A stretch of 64,000 bases of DNA from Alteribacter lacisalsi. GTDB taxonomy: Bacteria > Bacillota > Bacilli > Bacillales > Salisediminibacteriaceae. Location: contig NZ_PDOF01000001.1 in the NCBI RefSeq assembly GCF_003226345.1, positions 1,240,001 through 1,304,000 of the forward strand, in the 5' to 3' direction. The notes beneath the pieces are model-generated. The model was not told the DNA's origin. It was given only the letters and a program-made list of their open reading frames with translations, and ran no database searches. The position numbers were made by a program, and so were the translations under genes. Positions 8,925 to 16,261 of the stretch are shown here, one piece after another. Positions within the stretch are counted from its first letter, which is position 1; each line of letters starts with the position of its first letter.

Positions 8925-10202
8925 GTGAATCTAAAGGGGAAACTGAACCGGATGAAAGGCTACATAAAAACAGAGGAAACCGAGGAGAGAGGAAGGGCAG
9001 TGGCCAGGCCTGAGAAGGATCATGACGCTTCGCCGGGCCGGCACGGAGACAGATGGAAAGAACTCGGGTTTAAACCGCACTGGTTTGAAGGGGAATACTC
9101 ACTTGTCCGCAGGAAATCCTACCCGCTGGATTACAGACACGGAAGCCGCAGGTTCAGTGAACTTCCGGAACTGAAAAAATCATGGGATCAGGCATCAGGA
9201 CATCCTTTGGACCTGTCTGAAACCGACCCTGAAAGTCTGCTGTTTTTTGATACGGAAACTACCGGCCTTTCCAGCGGAGCGGGGACGACCATTTTTCTGA
9301 TGGGTTACTCGCGAATCCGTGGGAATGAAGTGGAAGTGATTCAGCATTTTCTGCCGGGTCCGGCAGAGGAAGCAGCCTTTTTCCATGGTTTTCTAACGGA
9401 TTTCAATCCAGATCACAGTCTGGTCAGTTATAACGGAAAAGCTTTTGACTGGCCGCATGTAAAATCCCGCCATGCTTTTGTGAGAAACGAAGTGCCGAAA
9501 CTGCCTCTTTTCGGTCATTTTGATCTTCTGCATGCCGCCCGCAGGCTTTGGAAGCATGAACTTCCATCCTGCCGGCTTTCGATTGTGGAAGAAGAAAAGC
9601 TTGGCGTCCGCAGGGTAAACGAAACACCGGGAAGTCTTGCGCCGATCCTTTATTTTGAATATTTACAGCATCAGGACCCGGCAGAGCTCGAAGGTATATT
9701 CAGGCACCATGAACTCGATGTACTGTCGCTGATTGTCCTTTATGCGGAACTCAGTTCCAGGCTCCTGGTTCTGGAACCCTCCAGACCTTCCGAGCACTAT
9801 CAAATGGGCCGCTGGTTTGAGCAGCTGAAAAAAGACCGTCATGCAGAGAATCATTACCGTGAGGCGTTAAAGGATCAGGCGTCTCCCGAATCCGCGGTCA
9901 GGCTCGCCGGCATTATGAAAAAACGGAAAGCCTTTACAGAAAGTGAAGAACTGCTTCTTGCATCCCTCCAGATCAGGAGGGGAGGATCAGCATTAAGAGC
10001 GGCTGCATATACAGAACTTGCGAAGCTGTACGAGCATCAGTTTAAAGATCTTGAGAAAGCGCTGGACTATGCGAAAAGGGCTGTCAGGGAAGTGCGGGAA
10101 GGAGCCAGGGCAGCCCGTACTGCCGGAAAAAAAGATCCTTCACTTGAAAAAAGAGCAGCCCGTCTTCAGCAAAAACTAGAAAAAGGAGCACACCGCTCAT
10201 GA
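8925..10202 (+). CDS. mrfB: RNase H-fold exonuclease MrfB (YprB)
   Basis: The 425-residue protein is a DEDDh-type 3'-5' exonuclease, the nuclease partner of helicase MrfA. Catalytic motifs are FFDTETTGL (residues about 105-113), YNGKAFDWP, and HHELDVL with the final Asp. The C-terminal third is helical with TPR-like repeats. The GTG at 8925 is preferred because AGGAG lies nine bases upstream and the protein then begins MNLKGKLNRM; the ATG at 8916 abuts the ribosome site. The stop overlaps the start of the next gene (ATGA), so mrfB heads an operon with two further genes. Confidence 0.9.
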   Translation: MNLKGKLNRMKGYIKTEETEERGRAVARPEKDHDASPGRHGDRWKELGFKPHWFEGEYSLVRRKSYPLDYRHGSRRFSELPELKKSWDQASGHPLDLSETDPESLLFFDTETTGLSSGAGTTIFLMGYSRIRGNEVEVIQHFLPGPAEEAAFFHGFLTDFNPDHSLVSYNGKAFDWPHVKSRHAFVRNEVPKLPLFGHFDLLHAARRLWKHELPSCRLSIVEEEKLGVRRVNETPGSLAPILYFEYLQHQDPAELEGIFRHHELDVLSLIVLYAELSSRLLVLEPSRPSEHYQMGRWFEQLKKDRHAENHYREALKDQASPESAVRLAGIMKKRKAFTESEELLLASLQIRRGGSALRAAAYTELAKLYEHQFKDLEKALDYAKRAVREVREGARAARTAGKKDPSLEKRAARLQQKLEKGAHRS

Positions 10203-12109
10203 AAAATGAAAACGTGTTTAAAGAAGTCATGCGGAATGCCTTCCCCTTTGATCTGCTCACAGAAGAGCAGTTTGACATGGTTACGAGTGATGCAGTCAGA
10301 CTGTCTTTTCGTGAGAATGAATTTCTCTTTCACGAGGAAGAGGAGGAAGTAGAGGTCTATTTTCTGCTCAAGGGGCTAGCAAAAAATGTGCTGCACCGTG
10401 AAGACGGCAAACAGTTCTCCGTCCGTTTTTATTATCCCGGAGATCTAATCGGACTCATGATTCTTCTTTCCGGCGGAGAAATGAATTTTTCAGTACAGGC
10501 ACTGGAGAACTGTGAAACAGTCAAACTGAAAAAGCATACTCTCCTTAAAGTGATGACAGAAAACAAGCCATTTTCGGATACGATTCTGACAGGAATCGGG
10601 CAGCGTATGAAATCCCTTTACGATGAAATGAAAAAAGATCATTCCACTTCGGACAGTGAAAATGTCGCCCTCTATAAAACGAGAGTCCACACGATTATGG
10701 ACAAACCGAGGTTTATTTATCCCGATCAGACGATCGTGCAGGCTGCAGGCACGCTGTCGGACTGGGGAGGTTTGGGACTGACTGTCGTTGATCAGGATCA
10801 TCATATCAAAGGGACAATTACACAGACAGAACTGCTGAAAGCCCTGGCAGCGGACGGAGCACACCACCCGGTGAGTAAATGGATGGTAACGGACCCGGTG
10901 TGTGTTCAGGCAGACGCTTTCAGCTATGAAGTACTCACCTATTTCAAGGAAGACCGTATTAATCTCGTCCCGGTTCTGAATGGGGAAAAAGCTGTCGGGA
11001 TTCTCACTGCAGAATCGTTTCTCAGGCTTCATGAATCGGAATATTTGAATCTCTATTACAATGTCAGTCACGCCAGGGACCTGAAAAGGCTTATGGATTT
11101 GTCTCCGAAGAAGAGTGAAAAGTTTCTTTCCTTTACGGAAGAGCTCCTTACCGAGCAGACGTACGGGACGGAAATGAGTGAATTTATCTCCAGATACAAT
11201 GACCAGATCCATATCCAGGTCATTCGTCATGCGCTCAGGGAGATGAAGAAGGAAGGGTACGGCAGCCCGCCGGTTAATTACTGTTTCGTCGTCATGGGCA
11301 GTCAGGGGAGAGGGGAACAGGCATTCAGCACTGATCAGGATAATGGCATGATCCTCGATAATTACAGCCACCTTCCGAACAGAGAAGAAATCGAGCAGTA
11401 CTTTTATACCTTTGCCAGAAAAATAAATGACGGGCTTGCTGCTTGCGGGTTTCCTGAATGTACAGGCGGCATCATGGCAAAGGAAACGAAATGGCGCAGA
11501 GCCATTGATCAATGGGAGAGGGAGGTGCTCCGCTGGCTCAGGGAAACGGACGGGGAGGAAGTGAGGGACTTCACAATTTTTATTGATTACCGACCCCTTT
11601 TCGGTGACTTTACTCTAGCAGAAGACCTGCGGGAACGAATAACCCCGGCGATTCAAAAAGGACGGATTCTTCAGGCTATGCTGATGAAGGACACGATTCG
11701 ATTCCGGGTCCCTGTTCAGCCCTTCGGCCGGATCAGTACGAAAGGGAAACAAAGATCGATTAACTTGAAAAAAGGGGCAATCATGCAGATTGTCAACAAT
11801 ATCCGCATTTTTGCGATCCGTTATGGAATCAAGGAAGTGAGTACGTTAAAGAGGCTCTACGCCCTGCGGAAGGAAGAAGTGTTTCACCCCAGGGATGCCG
11901 CCAATGCCAAGCTTGCCCTTGATTATCTGTATCAGTTCAGAATCCGGGAAAACGTCAGACAGCTGCGGTCTGATGAGCCTTTAACCAATGAACTAAGACC
12001 TTATCAGCTTACGAAGGAAGATCGTAAACAGCTGAGAGAAGCCCTCCTCGTGGCAAAGCGGATGCAGCAGATGAGTGAACTGAGCTTTGCAAGAAACAGG
12101 GGGTTGTAG
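10199..12109 (+). CDS. cNMP-binding-like/CBS/DUF294 nucleotidyltransferase-like protein
   Basis: Domains of this 636-residue protein are a cyclic-nucleotide-binding fold (about 15-130), two CBS domains (about 160-285), a DUF294 nucleotidyltransferase domain with GSQGRGEQAFSTDQD (about 360-375), and the helical DUF294 C-terminal domain. The phosphate cassette GDLIGLMILLSGGEMNF lacks the arginine needed for classical cAMP binding, so the sensor probably does not bind cAMP. CBS domains usually bind adenosyl ligands. Proteins of this layout are often encoded next to a DEDD exonuclease, as here; their activity is not established. AAAGGAG eight bases upstream supports the start. Confidence 0.85.
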   Translation: MKNENVFKEVMRNAFPFDLLTEEQFDMVTSDAVRLSFRENEFLFHEEEEEVEVYFLLKGLAKNVLHREDGKQFSVRFYYPGDLIGLMILLSGGEMNFSVQALENCETVKLKKHTLLKVMTENKPFSDTILTGIGQRMKSLYDEMKKDHSTSDSENVALYKTRVHTIMDKPRFIYPDQTIVQAAGTLSDWGGLGLTVVDQDHHIKGTITQTELLKALAADGAHHPVSKWMVTDPVCVQADAFSYEVLTYFKEDRINLVPVLNGEKAVGILTAESFLRLHESEYLNLYYNVSHARDLKRLMDLSPKKSEKFLSFTEELLTEQTYGTEMSEFISRYNDQIHIQVIRHALREMKKEGYGSPPVNYCFVVMGSQGRGEQAFSTDQDNGMILDNYSHLPNREEIEQYFYTFARKINDGLAACGFPECTGGIMAKETKWRRAIDQWEREVLRWLRETDGEEVRDFTIFIDYRPLFGDFTLAEDLRERITPAIQKGRILQAMLMKDTIRFRVPVQPFGRISTKGKQRSINLKKGAIMQIVNNIRIFAIRYGIKEVSTLKRLYALRKEEVFHPRDAANAKLALDYLYQFRIRENVRQLRSDEPLTNELRPYQLTKEDRKQLREALLVAKRMQQMSELSFARNRGL

Positions 12110-12111
12110 CC

Positions 12112-12864
12112 ATGAAGGTTTCAATTCTTCACTATCTACGCTTCGTAATGGTCGATACGCACTTGTTTAATTCCATGAAACATCACTGGATCAGAAATAA
12201 CAGGCCCCTTTATGAAGCGCTTATTGATGAAATGAATGAAATGAAGCCTGATCCGGAAATTGTCACGATGTCACTTGATGATTTGACGTATACAGTGTTC
12301 GATCTGGAGACAACCGGATTTTTCCCGAAAATGGGAGATGAGGTGATCTCAATCGGTGCAATGAAGGTAAACGCCAATCACATCCGCTTTCCCGAACATT
12401 TTTATGAAGTGGTGCGGCCATTTAAGCCTGTCCCGGAGGACGTACTGAAGCTTACAGGTCTGACTCCTCAGGAAATTAAAGAGGGGGAAGCTTTTCTGAT
12501 CAGTTTTTTCCGGTTTGTTGAATTTGCATCGAACACCGTGCTTGTCGCATATCCCGCCAGCTTTGATGTGATTTTTTTAAAGGAGTTGACCCGCCGCTGG
12601 GGGCTTAAAAACTTTTCCCCCTTTTTTATTGATGCATGCAGGATCGCAAACTACCTGTATCCAAACGAAAAAAACAGCCTTGACCATGTGATCAGAAGAC
12701 TTGGTGTGAAAAGCAGGCAGCGGCATCACGCTTTAAATGATGCCCACATGACTGCGGATGTGTTTTTATATCTGATTGATGAACTCAAGAAACGAAACAT
12801 TACCACATACAGGCAGCTTGCAGACATAACAATGGATCGCAGAAACCCTGTTCTGCGACCCTGA
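12112..12864 (+). CDS. DEDDh 3'-5' exonuclease (DnaQ/PolC epsilon family)
   Basis: This 250-residue protein has all three exonuclease motifs: FDLETTGFFP with Asp and Glu (residues about 64-66), the second Asp in PASFDVIFL, and HHALNDAHMTAD with the His and final Asp. It starts two bases after the DUF294 gene, so the two are co-expressed. About 60 extra residues precede the nuclease fold. It is a separate family member from MrfB, so the operon carries two DEDDh exonucleases. The substrate (damaged DNA, RNA or a nucleotide) is unknown. Confidence 0.85.
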   Translation: MKVSILHYLRFVMVDTHLFNSMKHHWIRNNRPLYEALIDEMNEMKPDPEIVTMSLDDLTYTVFDLETTGFFPKMGDEVISIGAMKVNANHIRFPEHFYEVVRPFKPVPEDVLKLTGLTPQEIKEGEAFLISFFRFVEFASNTVLVAYPASFDVIFLKELTRRWGLKNFSPFFIDACRIANYLYPNEKNSLDHVIRRLGVKSRQRHHALNDAHMTADVFLYLIDELKKRNITTYRQLADITMDRRNPVLRP

Positions 12865-12868
12865 ATGT

Positions 12869-13177
12869 TTATTTCTCCGGCCTTGGACCCGGATCCATTC
12901 CTGAAGAAGATACGGTCATTTTCGGCATTACTTTTACATCACTTTGAACGCGGACCTGACAGGACAGACGGCAGCCTTCTTCAAGGGACTTGGCAATTTC
13001 TGCTTCTCCTGCAGGTTCAAATTCACCTTCGAGTACTTCTACGCGGCATGTGGTACACTTTGCTTTGCCTCCGCAGCGGTGAAGGACATCAACTCCGTTG
13101 TCTTCCAGAGCGAGAACGAGTTTGGTGCCTTCTTTTGTTTCAAATGGTTCAAAACCAGGTACATGAACTTTTGGCAT
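12869..13177 (-). CDS. 2Fe-2S ferredoxin
   Basis: The 102-residue protein has the cluster motif CGGKAKCTTC (CX5CX2C, residues about 35-44) and a distal CRLSC that supplies the fourth ligand, so it is a ferredoxin of the adrenodoxin/ISC spacing class. It would carry electrons for an unknown cytoplasmic reductase or Fe-S assembly. The start at 13177 is chosen because GGGAGG lies about nine bases upstream and the fold begins there; the frame stays open further upstream but without homology. It converges on the exonuclease gene with a four-base gap. Confidence 0.88.
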   Translation of the reverse strand: MPKVHVPGFEPFETKEGTKLVLALEDNGVDVLHRCGGKAKCTTCRVEVLEGEFEPAGEAEIAKSLEEGCRLSCQVRVQSDVKVMPKMTVSSSGMDPGPRPEK

Positions 13178-13221
13178 GTTGGAAATCCCTCCCAGAGTAT
13201 GTTGTTCTGTTTTTACAATTC

Positions 13222-13272
13222 CCCTGCGCGGGGGAAATAAACATCCGCCATATTTCCCGGGTGAGCGCAGGG
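13222..13272 (-). promoter_or_regulatory. Long stem-loop in the 5' leader of the ferredoxin gene
   Basis: CCCTGCGC (13222-13229) pairs perfectly with GCGCAGGG (13265-13272), and inside it GGGAAAT (13232-13238) pairs perfectly with ATTTCCC (13252-13258). The structure sits 45-95 bases before the ferredoxin start and has no T run, so it is unlikely to be a terminator. It may be a regulatory leader or protein-binding site. Confidence 0.45.
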
Positions 13273-13432
13273 ATGTGTTATTTTCGACTGATTCTTTAAA
13301 ATATGTAAGCGCGAACATAAGAATTATATCGAAAACATTCGAATTAAACAATTTTCTGCAAATAAACGGTTGTTTTTTTCGGGGGAAATTTTTACAATAT
13401 AATTGTATTCATATTCAAGGTGGGAAGTAGAA

Positions 13433-13540
13433 ATGAGAAAGATGATTGTAATTATGTTTTTTGCCATGATCGGGATGACAGTCTGGTTCATGACAGAAGC
13501 GAAAGACGGAGCACTTGAAATCCCGTTTGTCACCCTGTAA
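13433..13540 (+). CDS. 35-residue membrane microprotein
   Basis: The frame starts at ATG 13433 after AAGGTGGG and encodes one hydrophobic helix (residues about 4-20, rich in Met and Phe) and a short polar tail ending FVTL. A TATAAT at 13398-13403 lies upstream and a strong terminator overlaps its stop codon, so the unit is a complete small gene. I recognise no family. The short helix also resembles a signal peptide. Confidence 0.55.
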   Translation: MRKMIVIMFFAMIGMTVWFMTEAKDGALEIPFVTL

Positions 13541-13565
13541 AGGATCCGGTTTACGGGTCCTTTTT
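13539..13565 (+). terminator. Terminator of the 35-residue gene
   Basis: AAAGGATCCG (13539-13548) pairs with CGGGTCCTTT (13554-13563), one G-U pair, followed by a T run. It overlaps the stop codon of the small gene. Confidence 0.8.
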
Positions 13566-13616
13566 ATCGTGGCAAATTATAGACGGGAACGAGCAAAATT
13601 AGGTTTTATAACTAGT

Positions 13617-13643
13617 ACATGTAGCCTCACCCTGACATACGTT
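13617..13643 (+). promoter_or_regulatory. Candidate SigK promoter of the cotD-like gene
   Basis: AC (13617-13618) and CATACGTT (13636-13643) are separated by 17 bases, fitting the SigK pattern AC-N16/17-CATAnnnT. In B. subtilis cotD is expressed in the mother cell by SigK. Confidence 0.5.
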
Positions 13644-13679
13644 GATAGTGTACCGAATCAAAAAGGAGGAATACAACGT

Positions 13680-14180
13680 ATGTTTAATCGACCACGTCGT
13701 CATTGTCAGGTTATGCCGGCTCAGGTTCATCCGACAAAACAGCAGATGACTCACCAGTGCTGTGAGTACATTGTACCGGAAGTCCATCCGACTCATACTA
13801 CAAATGTTGCTCATCATCTCTATAAGCATGTACACAGTTATCCGCAGACATTCTCACAGGTGGATCAGGTGTCTCATCAGCATTTCCAGGCAGGACCAGG
13901 CCAGCAGGTGGCAGGAGCGCAGGCGCAGCCGAACATGGGCTTTCCAGGCCAGGTAGCGGGAGCGCAGGCGCAGCCGAACATGGGCTTTCCAGGCCAGGTA
14001 GCAGGAGCGCAGGCACATCCGAACATGGGCTTTCCAGGTCAGGTGGCAGGAGCGCAGGCCAAACCGAACATGGGCTTCCCGGGGCAGGTAGCTGGTGCTC
14101 AGATGCAGCCGAACATGGGCTTTCCAGGTCAGGTAGCCGGTGCTCAGATGAAGGGCAAAGGTAAAGGCTGCGGCTGTTAA
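13680..14180 (+). CDS. cotD: CotD-family spore coat protein with 15-residue repeat tail
   Basis: Residues 1-75 of this 166-residue protein are CotD-like: PEVHPTHTTNVAHH, then YPQTFSQVDQVSHQHFQAG, rich in His and Gln. CotD is a component of the inner spore coat made by the mother cell. The B. subtilis protein is about 75 residues. Here a tail follows with five copies of a 15-residue unit, VAGAQ(A/M)xPNMGFPGQ, and ends KGKGKGCGC. ATG 13680 follows AAAAAGGAGG; the frame is open further upstream but that part crosses the preceding terminator and is not coding. The position between mrfB and ypsA matches B. subtilis. Confidence 0.88.
   Translation: MFNRPRRHCQVMPAQVHPTKQQMTHQCCEYIVPEVHPTHTTNVAHHLYKHVHSYPQTFSQVDQVSHQHFQAGPGQQVAGAQAQPNMGFPGQVAGAQAQPNMGFPGQVAGAQAHPNMGFPGQVAGAQAKPNMGFPGQVAGAQMQPNMGFPGQVAGAQMKGKGKGCGC
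13908..14147 (+). repeat. Tandem 45-bp coding repeat, five full copies plus 15 bp
   Basis: Units start at 13908, 13953, 13998, 14043 and 14088, with a partial copy at 14133. Differences between units are mostly silent (GCA/GCG/GCC, GGC/GGT), plus changes at two residues per unit. The array expands the tail of the CotD-like protein. Confidence 0.95.
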
Positions 14181-14189
14181 TTATTATTG

Positions 14190-14220
14190 AACGGATCAGG
14201 ATTTCCTGGTCCGTTTTTTT
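14190..14220 (+). terminator. Terminator after the cotD-like gene
   Basis: AACGGATCAGGA (14190-14201) pairs with TCCTGGTCCGTT (14204-14215), followed by seven T. Confidence 0.85.
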
Positions 14221-14319
14221 CTGAAAAATACAGGAGCTTACTGTGGGTAATTATAACATTTTTCTTATTTTATTCACCCTGTTCTGTGGTAAAATAAAAG
14301 GTGGAAGGTGATTGTACAT

Positions 14320-14877
14320 ATGTACGAAGTTCTTGCCGTAACAGGGTATAAACCACATGAACTGGGAATCTTTAATCAGAAGCATCCGCATCTGCCATAT
14401 TTAAAAAAAGCGATTCAAAAGAAACTCCGGGCACTGAAAGAAGATACTGACTTCGTATGGCTTTTGACCAGCGGACAGCCCGGTGTGGAACAGTGGGCGG
14501 CAGAAGCACTGATTGGGCTTAAAGATGAGTATCCCGATTTAAAGCTTGCCACGCTCGCCCCCTTTTACAATCAGGATGAGCGGTGGAAGGAAGACTGGAA
14601 AACCGCCTATGAATTCATCTGGGAGCAGAGTGATTATAAGGACTTTATATCAAAGTGTCCGTATGACAATCCAGCGCAGCTGAAAATGAAAAATCAATTT
14701 ATAGTGGAAAAGAGCAGTGCTTTTCTTGTATTATATGATGAAGCAACACCAGGTTCGCCCGATTTCTATCTGACGTATGCAAATAAGAAACACGAGGCAG
14801 CCGATTATCCCATTTTTTATCTTACTCCGGAGGAAATTGAAGATTCTGTCCGCGAGGAGCAGGACGGCTGGATTTAG
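14320..14877 (+). CDS. ypsA: SLOG-family protein YpsA
   Basis: The 185-residue protein belongs to the YpsA (formerly DUF1273) branch of the SLOG superfamily, Rossmann-like proteins proposed to bind nucleotides. Family features are AVTGYKPHELGIF at the N-terminus, LTSGQPGVEQWAAE, and a conserved W/Y-rich centre (FYNQDERWKEDWK). In Firmicutes YpsA influences cell division together with its neighbour GpsB. ATG 14320 is chosen because the GGTGGAAGGTG ribosome site lies about ten bases upstream; a GTG four codons earlier is possible. It is followed by gpsB after 36 bases, as in B. subtilis. Confidence 0.92.
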   Translation: MYEVLAVTGYKPHELGIFNQKHPHLPYLKKAIQKKLRALKEDTDFVWLLTSGQPGVEQWAAEALIGLKDEYPDLKLATLAPFYNQDERWKEDWKTAYEFIWEQSDYKDFISKCPYDNPAQLKMKNQFIVEKSSAFLVLYDEATPGSPDFYLTYANKKHEAADYPIFYLTPEEIEDSVREEQDGWI

Positions 14878-14913
14878 AAACAAAATGATGACTAAACAGT
14901 TGAGGTGAGCGCA

Positions 14914-15264
14914 ATGCAAAATAAAGTTGCACGGTTAACCCCAAAAGAAATTCTGGAAAAAGATTTTAAAACGAGTATGCGTGGATACAATCAGGATGAA
15001 GTCGACCAGTTTCTCGACCAGATCATAAAAGATTACGACGCCTATGAAAAAAGAATATCATTTCTTGAAAAAGAAACGGAGAGGCTGAAAAAGGATTCTT
15101 CAGCTCTCAGCGAACAGACGAAGCGGCACCAGCCGATAACAGCGGCCCCGCCTCAGGAAACATCAACACGTACGCAGCCGGCAGTCGGCAGCACCAATTA
15201 TGACATTCTTCGCAGGCTCTCCAATCTTGAAAAGCATGTCTTTGGAAGTAAACTGAGTGAGTAA
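14914..15264 (+). CDS. gpsB: Cell division protein GpsB
   Basis: This 116-residue coiled-coil protein has the DivIVA-like membrane- and partner-binding domain at residues about 8-65 ([20 protein letters not shown]) and the short C-terminal trimerisation helix ([17 protein letters not shown]). A variable Ser/Thr/Gln/Pro linker joins them. GpsB links peptidoglycan synthases such as PBP1 to the division site. ATG 14914 lies five bases after GAGGTGA. The order ypsA-gpsB-rnpB is conserved in Bacillus. Confidence 0.95.
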   Translation: MQNKVARLTPKEILEKDFKTSMRGYNQDEVDQFLDQIIKDYDAYEKRISFLEKETERLKKDSSALSEQTKRHQPITAAPPQETSTRTQPAVGSTNYDILRRLSNLEKHVFGSKLSE

Positions 15265-15279
15265 AGGATTCAGTACACC

Positions 15280-15684
15280 GTGCGGATAACTGAAGTTTAT
15301 ATTGACGGTGCAAGTGCCGGAAACCCCGGCCCATCTGGTGCAGGTATCTTTATTAAAACAGCCGGCGGTGATGTTATGCGCATTTCCGTTCCTCTTGGCA
15401 GTATGACAAACCATCACGCAGAGTTCGCTGCTCTGGTTGAGGCACTGAAGGTGTGCAGAAGAGAAGAACTGACGCTTCTTTCTGTCCGTACCGATGCCCA
15501 GATCGTAGCTGATGCAATGGAAAAGCGGTACGTTAAACGGGAAGAATTCAAGGTCTATCTGGATCAGGCCCTTACACTGGCTGATGAATTTGATTTCTGC
15601 TTTGTAAAGTGGGTGCCGTCCAGGCAGAACAGGGAAGCGGATGGTCTTGCCAAACGTGCCATTAAAATGAATGAACAGCCGTAG
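15280..15684 (+). CDS. RNase HI-family protein
   Basis: The 134-residue protein carries the acidic active site of RNase HI: Asp in YIDGASAGNPGPSGAG, Glu in HHAEFAALVEAL, Asp in VRTDAQIVADAM, and Asp in NREADGLAKRA. It would cut RNA in RNA-DNA hybrids. It starts with GTG 15280, 15 bases after gpsB, and belongs to the small reverse-transcriptase-like/RNase HI group of Firmicutes. It is inserted between gpsB and rnpB relative to the B. subtilis order I know. Its function may be auxiliary to RNase HII/HIII. Confidence 0.85.
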   Translation: MRITEVYIDGASAGNPGPSGAGIFIKTAGGDVMRISVPLGSMTNHHAEFAALVEALKVCRREELTLLSVRTDAQIVADAMEKRYVKREEFKVYLDQALTLADEFDFCFVKWVPSRQNREADGLAKRAIKMNEQP

Positions 15685-15688
15685 TACA

Positions 15689-15723
15689 TTGACTTGATTT
15701 CAGTCTGTATTTTATGCTATACT
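15689..15723 (+). promoter_or_regulatory. SigA promoter of rnpB
   Basis: Two overlapping solutions are visible: TTGACT (15689-15694) with TATGCT (15713-15718), and TTGATT (15694-15699) with TATACT (15718-15723), each with 18-base spacing. Transcription would begin 20-30 bases before the mature RNA. Confidence 0.65.
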
Positions 15724-15755
15724 AATCTTTGTCGCTATACAGAAACTTCATAAAA

Positions 15756-16162
15756 TGTGTCCGGAACACTCGGGTAATCGCTGGGCTTTATGCTCAGAGG
15801 AAAGTCCATGCTCGCACAGTCTGCGATGACTGTAGTGATCGTGCCTGACCAATTCATAAGTCAGGGCAGCCAATCAGGCTGACGGCAGGGAAAAGGCCTA
15901 CTTTCTTTTTAAGAATATGGCCCAGTACCCTTGAAAGTGCCACAGTGACGAAGTCTGACCTGGAAACGGGCAGAGTGGAACGCGGTAAACCCCACGAGCG
16001 AGAAACCCAAAATATGGTAGGGGCATCCCTTCGAAGGAACTGAACGGAGAAGGGGGCAGGCAGCTTGCCTGGAGACAGATGGTTACCACCGGAGTACGAG
16101 GGCTTTCGGCCCGCTTGTAGTACGATGGAACAGAACATGGCTTACAGAGCGCACCGGGCGCA
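15756..16162 (+). ncRNA. rnpB: RNase P RNA, Bacillus (B) type
   Basis: The catalytic RNA of RNase P, which trims tRNA 5' ends. Conserved blocks are visible in order: GGGTAATCGCTG, GAGGAAAGTCCATGCTCGC, GAAAGTGCCACAGTGACGAA, GTGGAACGCGGTAAACCCC, GAGCGAGAAACCC, and ACATGGCTTACAGA. Helix P1 is formed by TGTGTCCGG (15756-15764) and CCGGGCGCA (16154-16162), which sets the ends. The overall pattern and length of about 407 bases match the B-type RNA. It lies between the RNase HI-like gene and ypsC. Confidence 0.96.
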
Positions 16163-16179
16163 TTTTTGATTCGAAGCTG

Positions 16180-16210
16180 ACTCCACGACTTCATGTCCGT
16201 GGAGTTTTTT
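16180..16210 (+). terminator. Terminator of rnpB
   Basis: ACTCCACG (16180-16187) pairs with CGTGGAGT (16198-16205), followed by T residues. Confidence 0.85.
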
Positions 16211-16261
16211 ACATACAACGCTTATTGTCCGGATTTTCCGGCTGTGAAAGGAGTTCTTCGA

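Noticed and set aside
10490-11512. Long open frame (340 codons) on the minus strand
   Set aside because: It lies wholly antisense to the well-supported DUF294 gene, has no ribosome site and no recognisable family; it is a by-product of codon bias.
13515-13679. Upstream extension of the cotD-like frame
   Set aside because: It runs through the terminator of the preceding small gene and the SigK-type promoter; AAAAAGGAGG fixes the start at 13680.
13908-14147. Regular 45-bp repeats, considered as CRISPR array
   Set aside because: Units are contiguous without spacers, stay in frame and encode a protein tail; no cas genes are present.
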